A stretch of 64,000 nucleotides of DNA from Harmothoe impar (Eukaryota; Annelida; Polychaeta; Phyllodocida; Polynoidae): NCBI GenBank assembly GCA_947462335.1, contig OX381710.1, forward strand, positions 744,001 to 808,000, given 5' to 3'. A program made the translations under genes and the position numbers. Below, in pieces: positions 10,901 to 19,574 of this stretch; position 1 is the first letter of the stretch; each line of letters opens with the position of its first letter. The notes beneath the pieces were generated by a model. It searched no databases, was not told the origin of the DNA, and saw only the letters and a list, made by a program, of their open reading frames with translations.

Positions 10901-13900
10901 AAACAAGGAAAATCAGAAAATTTCATAATTAATTATTAGAAATAGTGATGTTTGACATATTGAAGTGATTTTCATTTCATATTAATCTAATTACTTTTTT
11001 AGTTTAATTTCCTAACAAAGGGGAAAAGTTATTTTGTTATTTATAAGATATCTTTCAAATCAAGGTTGGACAATCATTTGGTGCCTTGATTTTATTGGTG
11101 CAGTTGACAACTGACATTGACGACCTTGATTCTTTCAAATTGGTGTAAAAAAGGACTATAGAAAATATAATTTTTATGAACCCATTTATTTAATGTCATA
11201 TTTTTAAACTCATTCATCCCATCATTACAATCTCCTGCTTTCAACGAATGGAAACTGTACAAAATTTGATACAATTCATGACTGATTAAGAGAGGAGCGT
11301 TCATCAAGTGGACATGGTTCTGCCACACTTTGATATGTGTCGTCATGTTACCTGCAGCCAAGACGACTCTGTGACAGGGGAACTCCTTGTTGTATCTTTA
11401 CTATACTATAATACAGCTGTAACTTATATAATACAGATGTAACTTGTATAATACAGCTGTAACTTATATAATACAGATGTAACTTGTATAATACAGATGT
11501 AACTTATATAATGTATCAAGAAACTATTGTAAGGTTTCATGAATATAAGACTCACTCTCACCAAATCAGTGCAACTAAAAAAGTGACGTACATGATCGGT
11601 GGACGTACATGATCGGCAGACGTACATGATCGGCAGAGTACAAAATCCATCTTTTACCCCCTGCACTACGATGTTTAACTCTCCCAACCATACCTACAGG
11701 CTGTAATGTATCTTTGGGGAGTTTATTAGAAAAAAAAACCTCCCAAAATTTATAGGGGCCGGAGGGGGGGGGGGCTCAATGTGTAACCGATCATGTACGC
11801 CACATGACGTACATGATCGGCTTGGAATGTCATGTAACATTTCCTCATTACCCACTGCTTCACATGTCTATGATTATACATATTTAGACCTACATCATAT
11901 GTACACCTTGCTATGATTGATTTATGTTTTATATATGGTCAGAAAGGGTAATTAAGACAGTCAATAAATAATGGCCGATCATGTACGTCACATGACGTAC
12001 ATGATCGGTATTTCAAATGTCATGTAAAATACTCTTACTAGTCGCATCTACACATGTCTAACATCTTACATGTCAAGACACACATCATATGTACACCTAG
12101 GTAAGGTTTATTTATGTTTTTCCTTGTTCAGAAAGGGTAGGGCAGTCAATAATCACCGATCATGTACGTCACCGATCATGTACGTCACATGACGTACATG
12201 ATCGGTATTGAAATGTCAAGTAAAATTCTCTTCCTAGTCGAATATACACATGTCTAACATTTTACATGTCAAGCCACACATCATATGTACACCTTGGTAA
12301 GGTTTACTTATGTTATATGATGATCAGAAAGACTGGGGCAGTCAATAATCACCGATCATGTACGTCACCGATCATGTACGTCACCGATCATGTACGTCAC
12401 CGATCTTCTACGTCCACCGATCATGTACGTCCACCGATCATGTACGTCACTTTTTTAGTTGCACTGGTTTGATGAGAGTGAGCCATAATCACATACGAAG
12501 AGTGGCGGGAACCGCCGGGTAACATGTATCTGGGCGCATGCGCGATAGTCAACTTCCGCCTTGCTCAGGGTGTTTTCGGCCATTGCGGATCAGGAGCTCA
12601 ACGTGAACAGTCACCAGCGTCATTTGGGTTGCAATTTTGCCTGCAGAAAGGTTATTGGACTTGGAATGTGACGCGAAGCTGTATAAAGGAGGTGACTATT
12701 AATGGTTCATAGCTGAGGTGCCGTCATAGCTGCTTTATTGAGGAAATAAGAAAATAATCGGCAGAAGTGGAACCGGCAGCGTGAGAAGACGGCGCCGCCA
12801 TCTTGTGTTGTGAGCCTGAACTACGCAGTAAACAATAACAAACGCACGTGGTATGCCCGTATGTATTGACTGTGCGGCTCATTATGACGGAAGGACAAAT
12901 CCAAAGAGTAAATTATGTAGGCCATGTTCAGGGCTGTCGTCTAAAGATGAGTTTGAAGATTTTGGAGAACGATTACGGGAGCTCGCGGATGTTGGTCAGA
13001 GTGATGGCCAAAGTGGAAACGGCTCCACACGATTGGATAAGAAGGAAGAGGCTAGTATGGGTGGACCTGAAGCCACTCAGGGAGCTGGACATGGATTACC
13101 AGATTACATTAGTCCAAAGGGAAGTGTGCGCCATGTGGGTGGCGCAACGAACGGCCAGTCAGGAGGTTTTCTTTGCGGCTCACAGATAGATCAGGAAGAT
13201 GATATTAGTAGGAGAGCCGCGAAAGGGGTTCTTGATTCCTTGAGAAGTGAGTTGAGAGAGGAGAAGTTGAGGCTGGCAGAGTATGAGGACAGTGAGGAGA
13301 TATCTAGACTGAGAGCGGAGCTGGCAAAGGTGCGTAGAAAGACAGTCGTATCGGAGATGAAAAAGGTTAAACTGGATGATTTTGCAGACGAGTGTGATGT
13401 AGAGGTCCTTGTTCAGTCAAAAAGGAGAGACAATATGATAGGGAAAGCCGTGGAAAATGATGCCCGGCATCAGCAACGAGTGAAGGCAGCTCATGAGAAG
13501 GCAGCGAGCGGGCATGAATCGCCAGAAAGTAGTCCGGATGATGACGAGCAAAATGTGGCGAGTGAGGAAGAAGTGGAAAGAAAGGACAAAAAGAAGTCGG
13601 GGGCAAGAAGCCGGTGGAGAAGCCCAAGAAGAAGTCGAGACCCAAGAAACAGCACAAGGGCAAGAAGTCCAAGAAGAAGGATAGTGAGGAAGGCTCAACT
13701 GATAGTGAGGCAAGCTCTGAGGATAGCGAGAGTGAGTTTGACTTTACACTAAAGAAATTGATTCCCCACAGTCAAAAGAGAAAGCCCCTCAATTATAAGG
13801 AGGTGTTGTATTATTCTTTGATGGACGTAGAAAAACTGTTGGAAAAAGGGGAAGATGTGAAACCTTATGTCAGCCATCTCCGCTTTATGGCGGGGAAGGA

Positions 13901-16247
13901 CGTTCATACATATAAATATGACAATATCATGCGCTATGACTCCTGTGTGAGGAGGAAAGCTGCTGATGGGGGTTTGAGTGTATTTGGGGAAAGGGACACC
14001 GATGATGTGCACGAGAATCTGGGGAGTGATGCTGTGATGTCGCGGCCAGATAGAGGCAGGGGTAGGGGGGGATGGAGCGGAGGGAGGGGGAGGGGAATGT
14101 TGGTACAAGATCTGGGGAATCAAGCTTGTTATAAGTGGAATGATGGTGTCTGTATGTGGGGGGACAGATGCTTTCGAAAACATGTATGTGTAGAGTGTGG
14201 GGCTAGAGATCATGTGGGGACAAGGTGTTCAGCGGGTAGGGGAAGGGGGGGGATGGGGGGGGGGTGGGGGGAGGGGGGGGTAATCCTAGGTAGGGGGGTG
14301 AGCTGGTGTGTTTGGAACTGTGTGTATGTGTGAGCGTGTGTGTTATGTGGTTATTGGCTTTGAAAATATGTTTAAATACAGTATCGAGTATAATTGTGAC
14401 AGAACAATATTGCGTAGAATTGAAATACTTGTGTAGTAGGAAGTCTATGGAATCTATTGAAGGGTTAATTGATGAATCAATGGGTCGTGTGAGAGTGAAA
14501 TGGCCTATGTTATGTGCGGAAATTGATGTATTTGACAGTGTGTTTGAATATCATCTGGGGAATTTAGTGATGAGAGGTACTGAATTGTCGAGGTTTAAAC
14601 CAGGAACTATAAATGAGTTGGTGCACGATAATGTAATTAGTCTGTCTGAATCAAATGTAGAGTTTCTGGGGTAACAGATGTAACTTGTATGATACAGATG
14701 TAACTTGTATAATACAGAGGTAACTTATATAATACAGATGTAACTTGTATAATACAGATGTAACTTGTATGATACAGATGTAGCTTGTATGATACAGCTG
14801 TAACTTGTATAATACAGCTGTAACTTGTATGATACAGATGTAACTTGTATAATGCAGCTGTAACTTGTATGATACAGATGTAACTTGTATAATACAGATG
14901 TAACTTGTATGATACAGATGTAACTTGTATAATGCAGATGTAACTTGTATAATACAGCTGTAACTTGTATAATACAGATGTAACTTGTATAATACAGATG
15001 TAACTTGTATGATACAGATGTAGCTTGTATGATACAGCTGTAACTTGTATAATACAGATGTAACTTGTATAATACAGAGGTAACTTGTATAATACAGATG
15101 TAACTTGTATAATACAGATGTAACTTGTATAATACAGATGTAACTTGTATAATACAGATGTAACTTGTATGATACAGATGTAACTTGTATAATACAGATG
15201 TAACTTGTATGATACAGATGTAACTTGTATAATGCAGATGTAACTTGTATAATACAGCTGTAACTTGTATAATACAGATGTAACTTGTATAATACAGATG
15301 TAACTTGTATAATACAGCTGTAACTTGTATAAGGCCACTCAAAAAAAAAAAGTGGTTTCTCATCACCAAGGACAGAAGAATATGACGAGGGAGGCTTTTT
15401 TTTTTGCTTTTTTTTATTAAACTCGCGGGCTAAAATGTATAGGCTAATATATCATTTTCACAACCCAAATTCAAATCTTATCAGTTAAGAATTTATTGGT
15501 CTTTAAAAGTGGGGAAAATGTAAGTTATTTCTTTCTTACTGCATTACTAAGCATTAGCTTTAATTTGATACCAAATATGCCAATATTTGTCCATTTTTAT
15601 CATATTTTTCATCAAAAATGTGCAAAAAAAAAAAAATGTTTTTCTCAAAAGCTGATTTTTATGATGCGCGCGGTGATGAGAAACCATTTTATTTTTTTAA
15701 GTGGCCTAATGCAGATGTAGCTTGTATAATACAGCTGTAGCTTGTATAATACAGATGTAACTTGTATGATACAGAGGTAACTTGTATAATACAGAGGTAA
15801 CTTATATAATACAGATGTAACTTGTATAATACAGATGTATCTTGTATGATACAGATGTAGCTTGTATGATACAGCTGTAACTTGTATAATACAGATGTAA
15901 CTTGTATAATGCAGATGTAACTTGTATAATACAGCTGTAACTTGTATAATACAGATGTAACTTGTATAGTACAGCTGTAACTTGTATAATACAGCTGTAA
16001 CTTGTATAATACAGATGTAACTTGTATAATACAGTTGTAACTTATATAATACAGATGTAACGTTACCTGCAGCTAACACCACTCTGTGACACGGGAACTC
16101 CTTGCCATCATTAGCCTTCAGCACCACGTCAGAAAACTGCTTCTGCTCCAACAGAATCATCAACTGTCGTGTGAATCTCTGTGAGTGTCCTTCACCTTGA
16201 AGCGTTATCTGACATTCGGGTCCAGGCAATGGTGTCTCCTGTACACC
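7817..16247 (-). CDS. BTB-BACK-Kelch (kelch-like) gene, six exons recognised
   Basis: The minus-strand exons 16067-16247, 10735-10898, 9992-10166, 9577-9700, 8260-9199 and 7817-7972 total 1740 bp (580 codons including stop), close to the usual size of kelch-like proteins. All borders are GT-AG and all phases agree. Domain order is BTB (exons 1-2, with QFSDVVL and CHRVVLAA), BACK (exons 2-5, with NCLGLRRFA and VFEAVCMWV), then six Kelch repeats (FGG, TGG, LGG, degenerate TSG, VGG, YGG). Such proteins usually act as substrate adaptors of Cullin-3 ubiquitin ligases; the substrate cannot be told from sequence. The subfamily is not assigned. The start Met is not in these exons; 17311-17406 may be the preceding exon. 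Oddities: exon 9992-10166 has a TAG in the only phase-compatible frame, and pieces of the first and last exons are duplicated nearby. Confidence 0.88.
7973..8259 (-). other. Kelch gene intron between exons 8260-9199 and 7817-7972
   Basis: Donor GTGAGT at 8254-8259 and acceptor CAG at 7973-7975. AT-rich; no inserted element recognised. Confidence 0.8.
8260..9199 (-). CDS. Kelch gene, large exon (BACK end and Kelch repeats 1-5)
   Basis: 940 bp. Begins in the BACK domain with EALFPQIAAKVRFPHC, followed by Kelch blades at MVIFGGVD, LFVTGGEE, VYVLGGFL, ILVTSGEE and IYVVGGVL. The fourth blade has SG in place of the diagnostic GG. Just after it is a small internal duplication (TVQSVTSG ... AAQSVTSM). 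The acceptor is CATTTAAG and the donor CAT|GTGAGT. In-frame throughout. Confidence 0.93.
9577..9700 (-). CDS. Kelch gene, BACK-domain exon
   Basis: 124 bp reading FGELSVQEIMEYI, SDSKLKVKTEDPVFEAV and CMWVRVDPVNR. The acceptor is CAACAG and the donor AACAG|GTAAGG. The split AG/G codon makes the Arg that continues as REALFPQ in the next exon. Confidence 0.9.
9701..9991 (-). other. Kelch gene intron
   Basis: AT-rich intron; no element recognised. Confidence 0.7.
9992..10166 (-). CDS. Kelch gene, BTB/BACK linker exon with frame problem
   Basis: 175 bp. It starts SCKPLDFPEVITGCEDFMLQ, then ELAPTNCLGLRRFAQL and YELKRLEDA, a normal BTB-BACK junction. After that the phase-compatible frame meets TAG at 10014-10016. 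A different frame reads TMLEQFSDVI, which looks like the expected helix, so two compensating single-base changes near 10028-10034 and near the exon end would be needed. Either this copy is decayed or the sequence has errors. The exon length itself (phase 1 end) fits the neighbour exactly. Confidence 0.75.
10237..10538. mobile_element. TIR element (MITE) with GTGACGTCTTTGA repeats, in Kelch intron
   Basis: Long inverted termini: left GTCTCACGACTTTGTAACAA, right its near complement ending CAATCTCATGAGAC. The termini include two (left) and three (right) copies of a 19-20 bp repeat carrying GTGACGTCTTTGA. No transposase; no clear target-site duplication. Confidence 0.75.
10735..10898 (-). CDS. 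Kelch gene, BTB exon 2
   Basis: 164 bp between acceptor CTTGTTTAG and donor GAG|GTACGT. Reads SSYFLAMFSSGMVESSSPTV then ELEKVDSDVLSCLIRYMYSG and SLNITTDNVQSLVE: the second half of a BTB domain including the YMYSG motif. It starts with two bases that complete the Ala codon left open by the 16 kb exon. Confidence 0.92.
10899..11351 (-). other. Kelch intron 1, AT-rich segment
   Basis: Unassigned intron sequence. A plus-to-minus open frame of 89 codons at 11092-11361 shows no recognisable domain. Confidence 0.5.
11352..11392 (-). pseudogene. Duplicated 3' fragment of the first BTB exon
   Basis: The minus strand reads NKEFPCHRVVLAAG directly followed by GTAAC, the same as the end of exon 16067-16247 (GKEFPCHRVVLAAG|GTAAC), with several silent or near-silent differences. 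Only about 40 bp are kept; upstream it passes into 20 bp minisatellite sequence. It looks like one end of a tandem duplication with a breakpoint inside the exon. It could in principle still supply a donor site to exon 10735-10898. Confidence 0.75.
11393..11515. repeat. Minisatellite C, 20 bp unit, short block
   Basis: About six units of TAACTTGTATAATACAGATG and variants, the same repeat as 14676-15332 and 15707-16060. Confidence 0.9.
11551..12482. mobile_element. 932 bp TIR element with palindromic 34-mers
   Basis: Inverted termini of about 80-90 bp start CTCACTCTCACCAAATCAGT and carry tandem GACGTACATGATCGG units next to the ends. The interior contains two diverged copies, plus a partial third, of a 190 bp unit, each separated by a near-perfect palindrome of 16 bp arms (CCGATCATGTACGTCA and its complement) around a CA spacer, at 11787-11820, 11975-12008 and 12172-12205. 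No transposase. A clean target-site duplication is not visible. Non-autonomous DNA transposon is the likely class. Confidence 0.8.
12483..12852 (+). promoter_or_regulatory. Promoter-like 5' region of the gag-like gene
   Basis: CpG-containing stretch with three textbook core-promoter motifs: E2F-type GGCGGGAA at 12504-12511, a perfect NRF1 palindrome GCGCATGCGC at 12534-12543, and YY1-type GCCGCCATCTTG at 12794-12805, about 50 bp before the first ATG. This arrangement resembles housekeeping or LINE-type internal promoters. No expression evidence. Confidence 0.5.
12853..14333 (+). pseudogene. Retroelement gag-like gene with zinc knuckle, frameshifted
   Basis: Opens MPVCIDCAAHYDGRTNPK with CxxC and CRPC pairs (a possible zinc ribbon), followed by an acidic/basic coiled-coil-like region rich in Glu, Lys and Arg. 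The frame is lost at a G-run at 13599-13603 and resumes in another frame as GKKPVEKPKKKSRPKK. The second half has a gag-like helical segment (YKEVLYYSLMDVEKLLEKGE, YDNIMRYDSCVRRKA) and a Cys/His cluster, CYKWNDGVCMWGDRC then HVCVECGARDHVGTRC. This cluster plus the preceding YD..VR motif resembles gag-like ORF1 proteins of DIRS-type retrotransposons. A Gly/Arg/poly-G tail follows. No reverse transcriptase is present downstream; the element is truncated by minisatellite C at 14676. Confidence 0.6.
14334..14675 (+). other. Downstream part of the gag-bearing insertion
   Basis: Open plus-strand frame of about 100 codons ending at 14674 (contains ESMGRVRVKWPMLCAEIDVF). No family recognised; probably the continuation of the element before its break at the minisatellite. 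Confidence 0.35.
14676..15332. repeat. Minisatellite C, 20 bp unit, about 33 copies
   Basis: TAACTTGTATAATACAGATG with A/G and CTG/ATG/AGG variants. No stop occurs in two minus-strand frames, giving long meaningless open frames with a 20-residue period. Confidence 0.95.
15333..15706. mobile_element. PIF/Harbinger-like MITE inserted in minisatellite C
   Basis: 35 bp terminal inverted repeats (GGCCACTCAAAAAAAAAAA and GTGGTTTCTCATCACC) with about 32 matches. The flanks are TAA at 15330-15332 and TAA at 15707-15709. Removing the element and one TAA restores a perfect minisatellite unit (CTTGTATAATGCAGATG). A 3 bp TWA duplication is the hallmark of PIF/Harbinger elements. AT-rich, no coding frame, 374 bp. 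Confidence 0.88.
15707..16060. repeat. Minisatellite C, block adjoining the BTB exon donor
   Basis: About 17 units of the 20 bp repeat, ending six bases from the splice donor of exon 16067-16247. The donor's intron side itself reads GTAACGTTACATCTGTATTA, the repeat motif, so the array may have been seeded by intron sequence at the donor. Confidence 0.93.
16067..16247 (-). CDS. Kelch gene, BTB exon 1
   Basis: 181 bp. Acceptor TTATTTAAG, then GVQETPLPGPECQITLQGEG, HSQRFTRQLMILLEQKQFSD and VVLKANDGKEFPCHRVVLAA, ending one base into an Ala codon at donor GCAG|GTAACG. This is the canonical start of a BTB domain. There is no ATG in frame, so at least one 5' exon lies upstream. Confidence 0.9.
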
Positions 16248-16581
16248 CTTAAATAACAAGGGTTTGTGGTGGTCATTTTGTTTGACAATACCAGACCTAT
16301 CTTAGGGATGTAGGAATTACTACTCGAATTGTGGAAATCTACAGGTTGTTTTAGCTTGTTTCAATCATTATGTTTGCATCTGTTTTCTAGAGTTTATAGA
16401 TTCTATTTAACTAGATACCGCTTGACAAAAACCTGGTCCGAAAACCAGTGAAATAATAGCCAACTGGAAAAAGCACCAAATTGATTAATTCAGATGTATT
16501 TCTAAAAGTATTGTTTCATGTCAAATAAACAAATATTACTCCAGCTCAGAGATCCGACAAGAAAATTATGTATAGTGCTTA
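16248..16581. other. Intron or 5' flank of the Kelch gene
   Basis: No recognised feature apart from ordinary AT-rich sequence. Confidence 0.5.
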
Positions 16582-16948
16582 GGCCTAAGTTGTGTTCCTG
16601 TAACCCGACCGACCCTATTATTTTGGCCCGACCCTAATATTTTTATATATTTTTTTTAGGTTTTCCCTGATGTAGGTTATCACAAAGTGGGATAATGCAC
16701 CTAACGGCCTTCAGCTATCTGAAGTGTCATTATTTTAAAGATAAGAAGGGAGGACATTCTTTGCATAACAAAAACTGAACTGATAATGGTTTAACTGGAC
16801 AGATACTGGTTCTATCAAATAACCACTCCCTAAATAAAATTTTCCCTTACAAGTCATCTCATGATCCTAAAAATAAATCCTGGAAAAAAAATAGACTGAC
16901 CTACCCTAGTTTATTTTACCGGAACACAAGTTAATTTTTTGTTTGGCC
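16582..16948. mobile_element. PIF/Harbinger-like MITE, CCCGACC family
   Basis: 367 bp flanked by TTA at 16579-16581 and 16949-16951. Left end GGCCTAAGTTGTGTTCCTGT, right end the complement of GGCCAAACAAAAAATTAACT and TTGTGTTCCGG. Internal CCCGACCGACCCT blocks recur in elements at 20.5, 21.6 and 26.8 kb. Confidence 0.8.
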
Positions 16949-17104
16949 TTATTGATATCAATCGCCATGAATTTTGGCATAATACCATGATAGAGAAGCA
17001 CTAGGTTTTTAACAAGCACTGGGAGTAGAGGGGTATAAGAATTCTCCTAAAATAGGATCTCAACCAAGCACTTTCTTTAAAGTGGGTATATAGAACTCCA
17101 AACC

Positions 17105-17165
17105 TATAAAGCAAAAGAAAAAGAAGTTGTGTTCAGGTGTCCTGACTGACCTTATTTCTTTAGGA
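17105..17165. mobile_element. Truncated end of a GGCC-type MITE
   Basis: GAAGTTGTGTTCAGGTGTCC matches the ends of the elements at 16582 and 25926. The other terminus is absent. Confidence 0.5.
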
Positions 17166-17310
17166 ATACCCTATTTTTACATTTTTTTGGGGGATTTCAC
17201 TACAAAAATATATATTTTACTGAAAAAAAAAAGTTAAAAAGATGAGAAATCAGAGACATTTCTTCTCTATCCGACGGTATAGTAATACATAGACCACCAT
17301 TAGTACTCAC

Positions 17311-17406
17311 AAAGCCAAAGATCCAGGCCACAAACCGGCGTTCCCAAAAACGTGTCCCGTAGTACCTCAAATACTGTATGCCGCTGTAGAAGTAACGGCG
17401 CACAGG
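17311..17406 (-). CDS. Candidate upstream exon of the Kelch gene
   Basis: 96 bp between acceptor TTGTTTATTACAG and donor CTTT|GTGAGT. Reads PVRRYFYSGIQYLRYY then GTRFWERRFVAWIFGF. Start and end are phase 0, and the next minus-strand exon (16247) also begins in phase 0, so splicing gives WIFGF-GVQETP. If transcription began here, an in-frame ATG lies 42 bp further 5' (MHNLHTNTNACLLQ). The aromatic, basic segment is unusual before a BTB domain, so it may belong to another transcript. Confidence 0.5.
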
Positions 17407-17665
17407 CTGTAATAAACAAGCATTGGTGTTAGTATGAAGGTTGTGCACTTCCTAAGCCATTTATAGCAAAGGTTATTTACCACTTAACTGTCAAGATTCA
17501 CAGGATGATATTGTTAATTGATAATATTCCAATTAATACTGGAACCAGGAAAGTTCAATGTATTACAGATTTAAAATCAAATTCCCAAAAGTCAAACACC
17601 CTACATCTGCATAGAAATCTTATCAAATTGCAATATCTCAGATTTAGAGCAATGAAATGAGTATA

Positions 17666-17847
17666 CTGTAAACATACTTTATTTCGCACTGTACATATTT
17701 TCGCGGACATCCGCAAAAATATGTACAGCCTAAATATTTATCCTGTGTAATAATATATATACCCCATTCCAAATTTAAATCCCTGTGAAACTGTATTTTA
17801 CAGCCAATCTGCGAAAATATATATGCATGAAATAAAGTACTTTACAG
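17666..17847. mobile_element. Mariner-type MITE, CGCGAAAATAT family, copy 1
   Basis: 182 bp with ends CTGTAAACATAC and GTACTTTACAG, flanked by TA on both sides. Internal inverted motifs TATTTTCGCGGA and TCTGCGAAAATAT. Other copies at 36802-36965, 49139-49329 and 62072-62268. Confidence 0.75.
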
Positions 17848-17956
17848 TATTCAGTGGTATTATGTTTTCTGTACATACAACCATCATGAACATGTTCCTT
17901 TGTTAGTGTGGCAACCTAAATCAACAAGATTTGCCTTTTTGGGATACAGTCAACTC

Positions 17957-18236
17957 ACTCTATAGACCCATGCCTTAAGAAAGGGTGACTTTTTCATAAT
18001 ATAGTTGTGTTTACATTGGTTTTTAGCAGAATCCTCATAACATTGTCTGTAATGGCTATGTTTGCAAACAGCTCATATCAGGAGATTCACAGGATGATTA
18101 TCTTTCAAATGATATTCATGCAGGCTTTTGAGACCATGTTCATCATACATTTGTAGATCATGTTTCAGAAATGTTTAAAACTTTACAAACATCTTTTCTA
18201 AAAAGTCACCCTTCCTTGGGGCATTGATCTGTAGTA
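17957..18236. mobile_element. TIR element with AAGGGTGACTTTTT ends
   Basis: Left ACTCTATAGACCCATGCCTT then AAGAAAGGGTGACTTTTT, right complement AAGGAAGGGTGACTTTTTAG. A partial reverse copy lies at 7186-7290. Confidence 0.6.
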
Positions 18237-18700
18237 GTTACCCTCGAGACTTAAAGTGGCCATTACATTGAGGTGCCCTATTCATTGCAGAGAGTTGATT
18301 TTTATGTATTGTAGTATATTTTGTTCTTTCCAAATGTGATCATTATAAGAAGTATTAGTTGCCATGGAAACAAGGCCCCAATAATGCATGTTCAGTACCA
18401 ACTTAGATTGAAAGTGATTGTAATAAAACTTTCTAAATATCTTTTGGATTGTCATGGTCATATGTCATTGGGAATAGTCACAGATACCCTTAATCTCCCC
18501 AAAACGCTTCTGACAGGTTAAACTGTTTATAGTAGAAAATATTCTTGTTATTTACAGTTCCTAAAGCGAACTATAAATACAGTGGTTATATTTTCTCCCT
18601 TATTAACAGTTTGTCACCCGTCAAAATCGACATTTGAATTTAAATTAAGTAAAAAACATCCTAAATGTAGGATATTCACACTAAATGTCCTGTCACACAG
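18237..18700. other. Unassigned sequence
   Basis: No array, TIR or exon recognised until the acceptor at 18700. Confidence 0.5.
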
Positions 18701-18843
18701 GAGGCTACTACACCCCTCCCCCTCCCCCTGACAAGTCCCGGGGACGCCACGAGCAGCAGCAATCAGTCTCCAGCGTGTGGCTGACTGATGACCCGAAGTT
18801 TCACTTTCACACCCCCACGGTTTCACATCCAGCATGGCCCGCG
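18701..18843 (+). CDS. Orphan coding-exon candidate
   Basis: 143 bp between a good acceptor (GTCCTGTCACACAG) and donor (CCGCG|GTAATA). The open frame reads GGYYTPPPPPDKSRGRHE, QQQSVSSVWLTDDPKF, HFHTPTVSHPAWPA with two leading bases. GC-rich third positions and sharp borders suggest a true exon, but I recognise no family, and no partner exon is visible. It could be a distal exon of the plus-strand gene at 23 kb or a gene fragment. Confidence 0.35.
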
Positions 18844-19462
18844 GTAATACCTTATATAGTTGCATATCGATGTATATATACTTAAAGAAACTCTTGCCAC
18901 TGTTTAAATAGTAACCATTGCTAGGAATAATGGGGGTTGGGCAGTCATGCTATTTATCTCCACGTCTCTCTTATCATCTATAGAGAGCCTAACTATTGAA
19001 CATAGATATGGAGTTTGTACGAGTTTGGCACGTCGAGTTTATACCGGCCGGCCGAATGAAGTGTCAGTGAGGTGCCGTGGAGGCATGTAACTAACTAAGT
19101 ATAAGCTGTGCTACACCTGTACTGGTGCTATTACTGGTACATGTATTACTGCTTACATAGGAGACTGGGTGCTATTACTGACTACCACCAGGTAACTGTG
19201 TGGCTCCTACCGACATGGTGTTGTAGACAGACGTGTGTCCGGCCGAGTCAAGTGTCAGTGAGTCAGTGAGTCATTGAGGTGGCGGCAAGTGCCGATATAA
19301 AATCGAGCTGTCCTCTACTTGGTGCTATTACTGCCAACTAGTTTCCATGTGTACATGAGGCTAGGTAACAGTGTCCTACCGTCATGGTGAGGCAGCATGC
19401 AGCCGTGTGGACAGGTGACGTGTGTGTGGTGTGCAGCCTAGTCGCCCACAGCCTCGAGCTCT
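18844..19462. other. Unassigned; diverged internal duplication
   Basis: 19020-19200 and 19235-19400 share scattered blocks (CCGGCCGA..GAAGTGTCAGTGAG, TGGTGCTATTACTG), an old tandem duplication of about 200 bp. No coding potential seen. Confidence 0.5.
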
Positions 19463-19500
19463 CCAGGCCCATTACAGCCGTCAGGCTGTAATGGGCCTGG
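19463..19500. repeat. Perfect 17 bp hairpin, 4 nt loop
   Basis: CCAGGCCCATTACAGCC, loop GTCA, then the exact complement GGCTGTAATGGGCCTGG. Short for a microRNA precursor. Confidence 0.9.
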
Positions 19501-19574
19501 ACAAGTTTGTATCTAATGAAGACTATGTCCTACTTAGAAAATGATCCGGGATCCTGGATCATTTCTTAATGAGA

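Noticed and set aside
14637..16259. Minus-strand frames of 200-233 codons with SVLYKLHLYYTSYIC repeats
   Set aside because: By-product of the stop-free 20 bp minisatellite; only the last 60 codons of the 16 kb frame are a real exon.
19463..19500. microRNA precursor
   Set aside because: The stem is only 17 bp with a 4 nt loop, too short for a Drosha/Dicer substrate.
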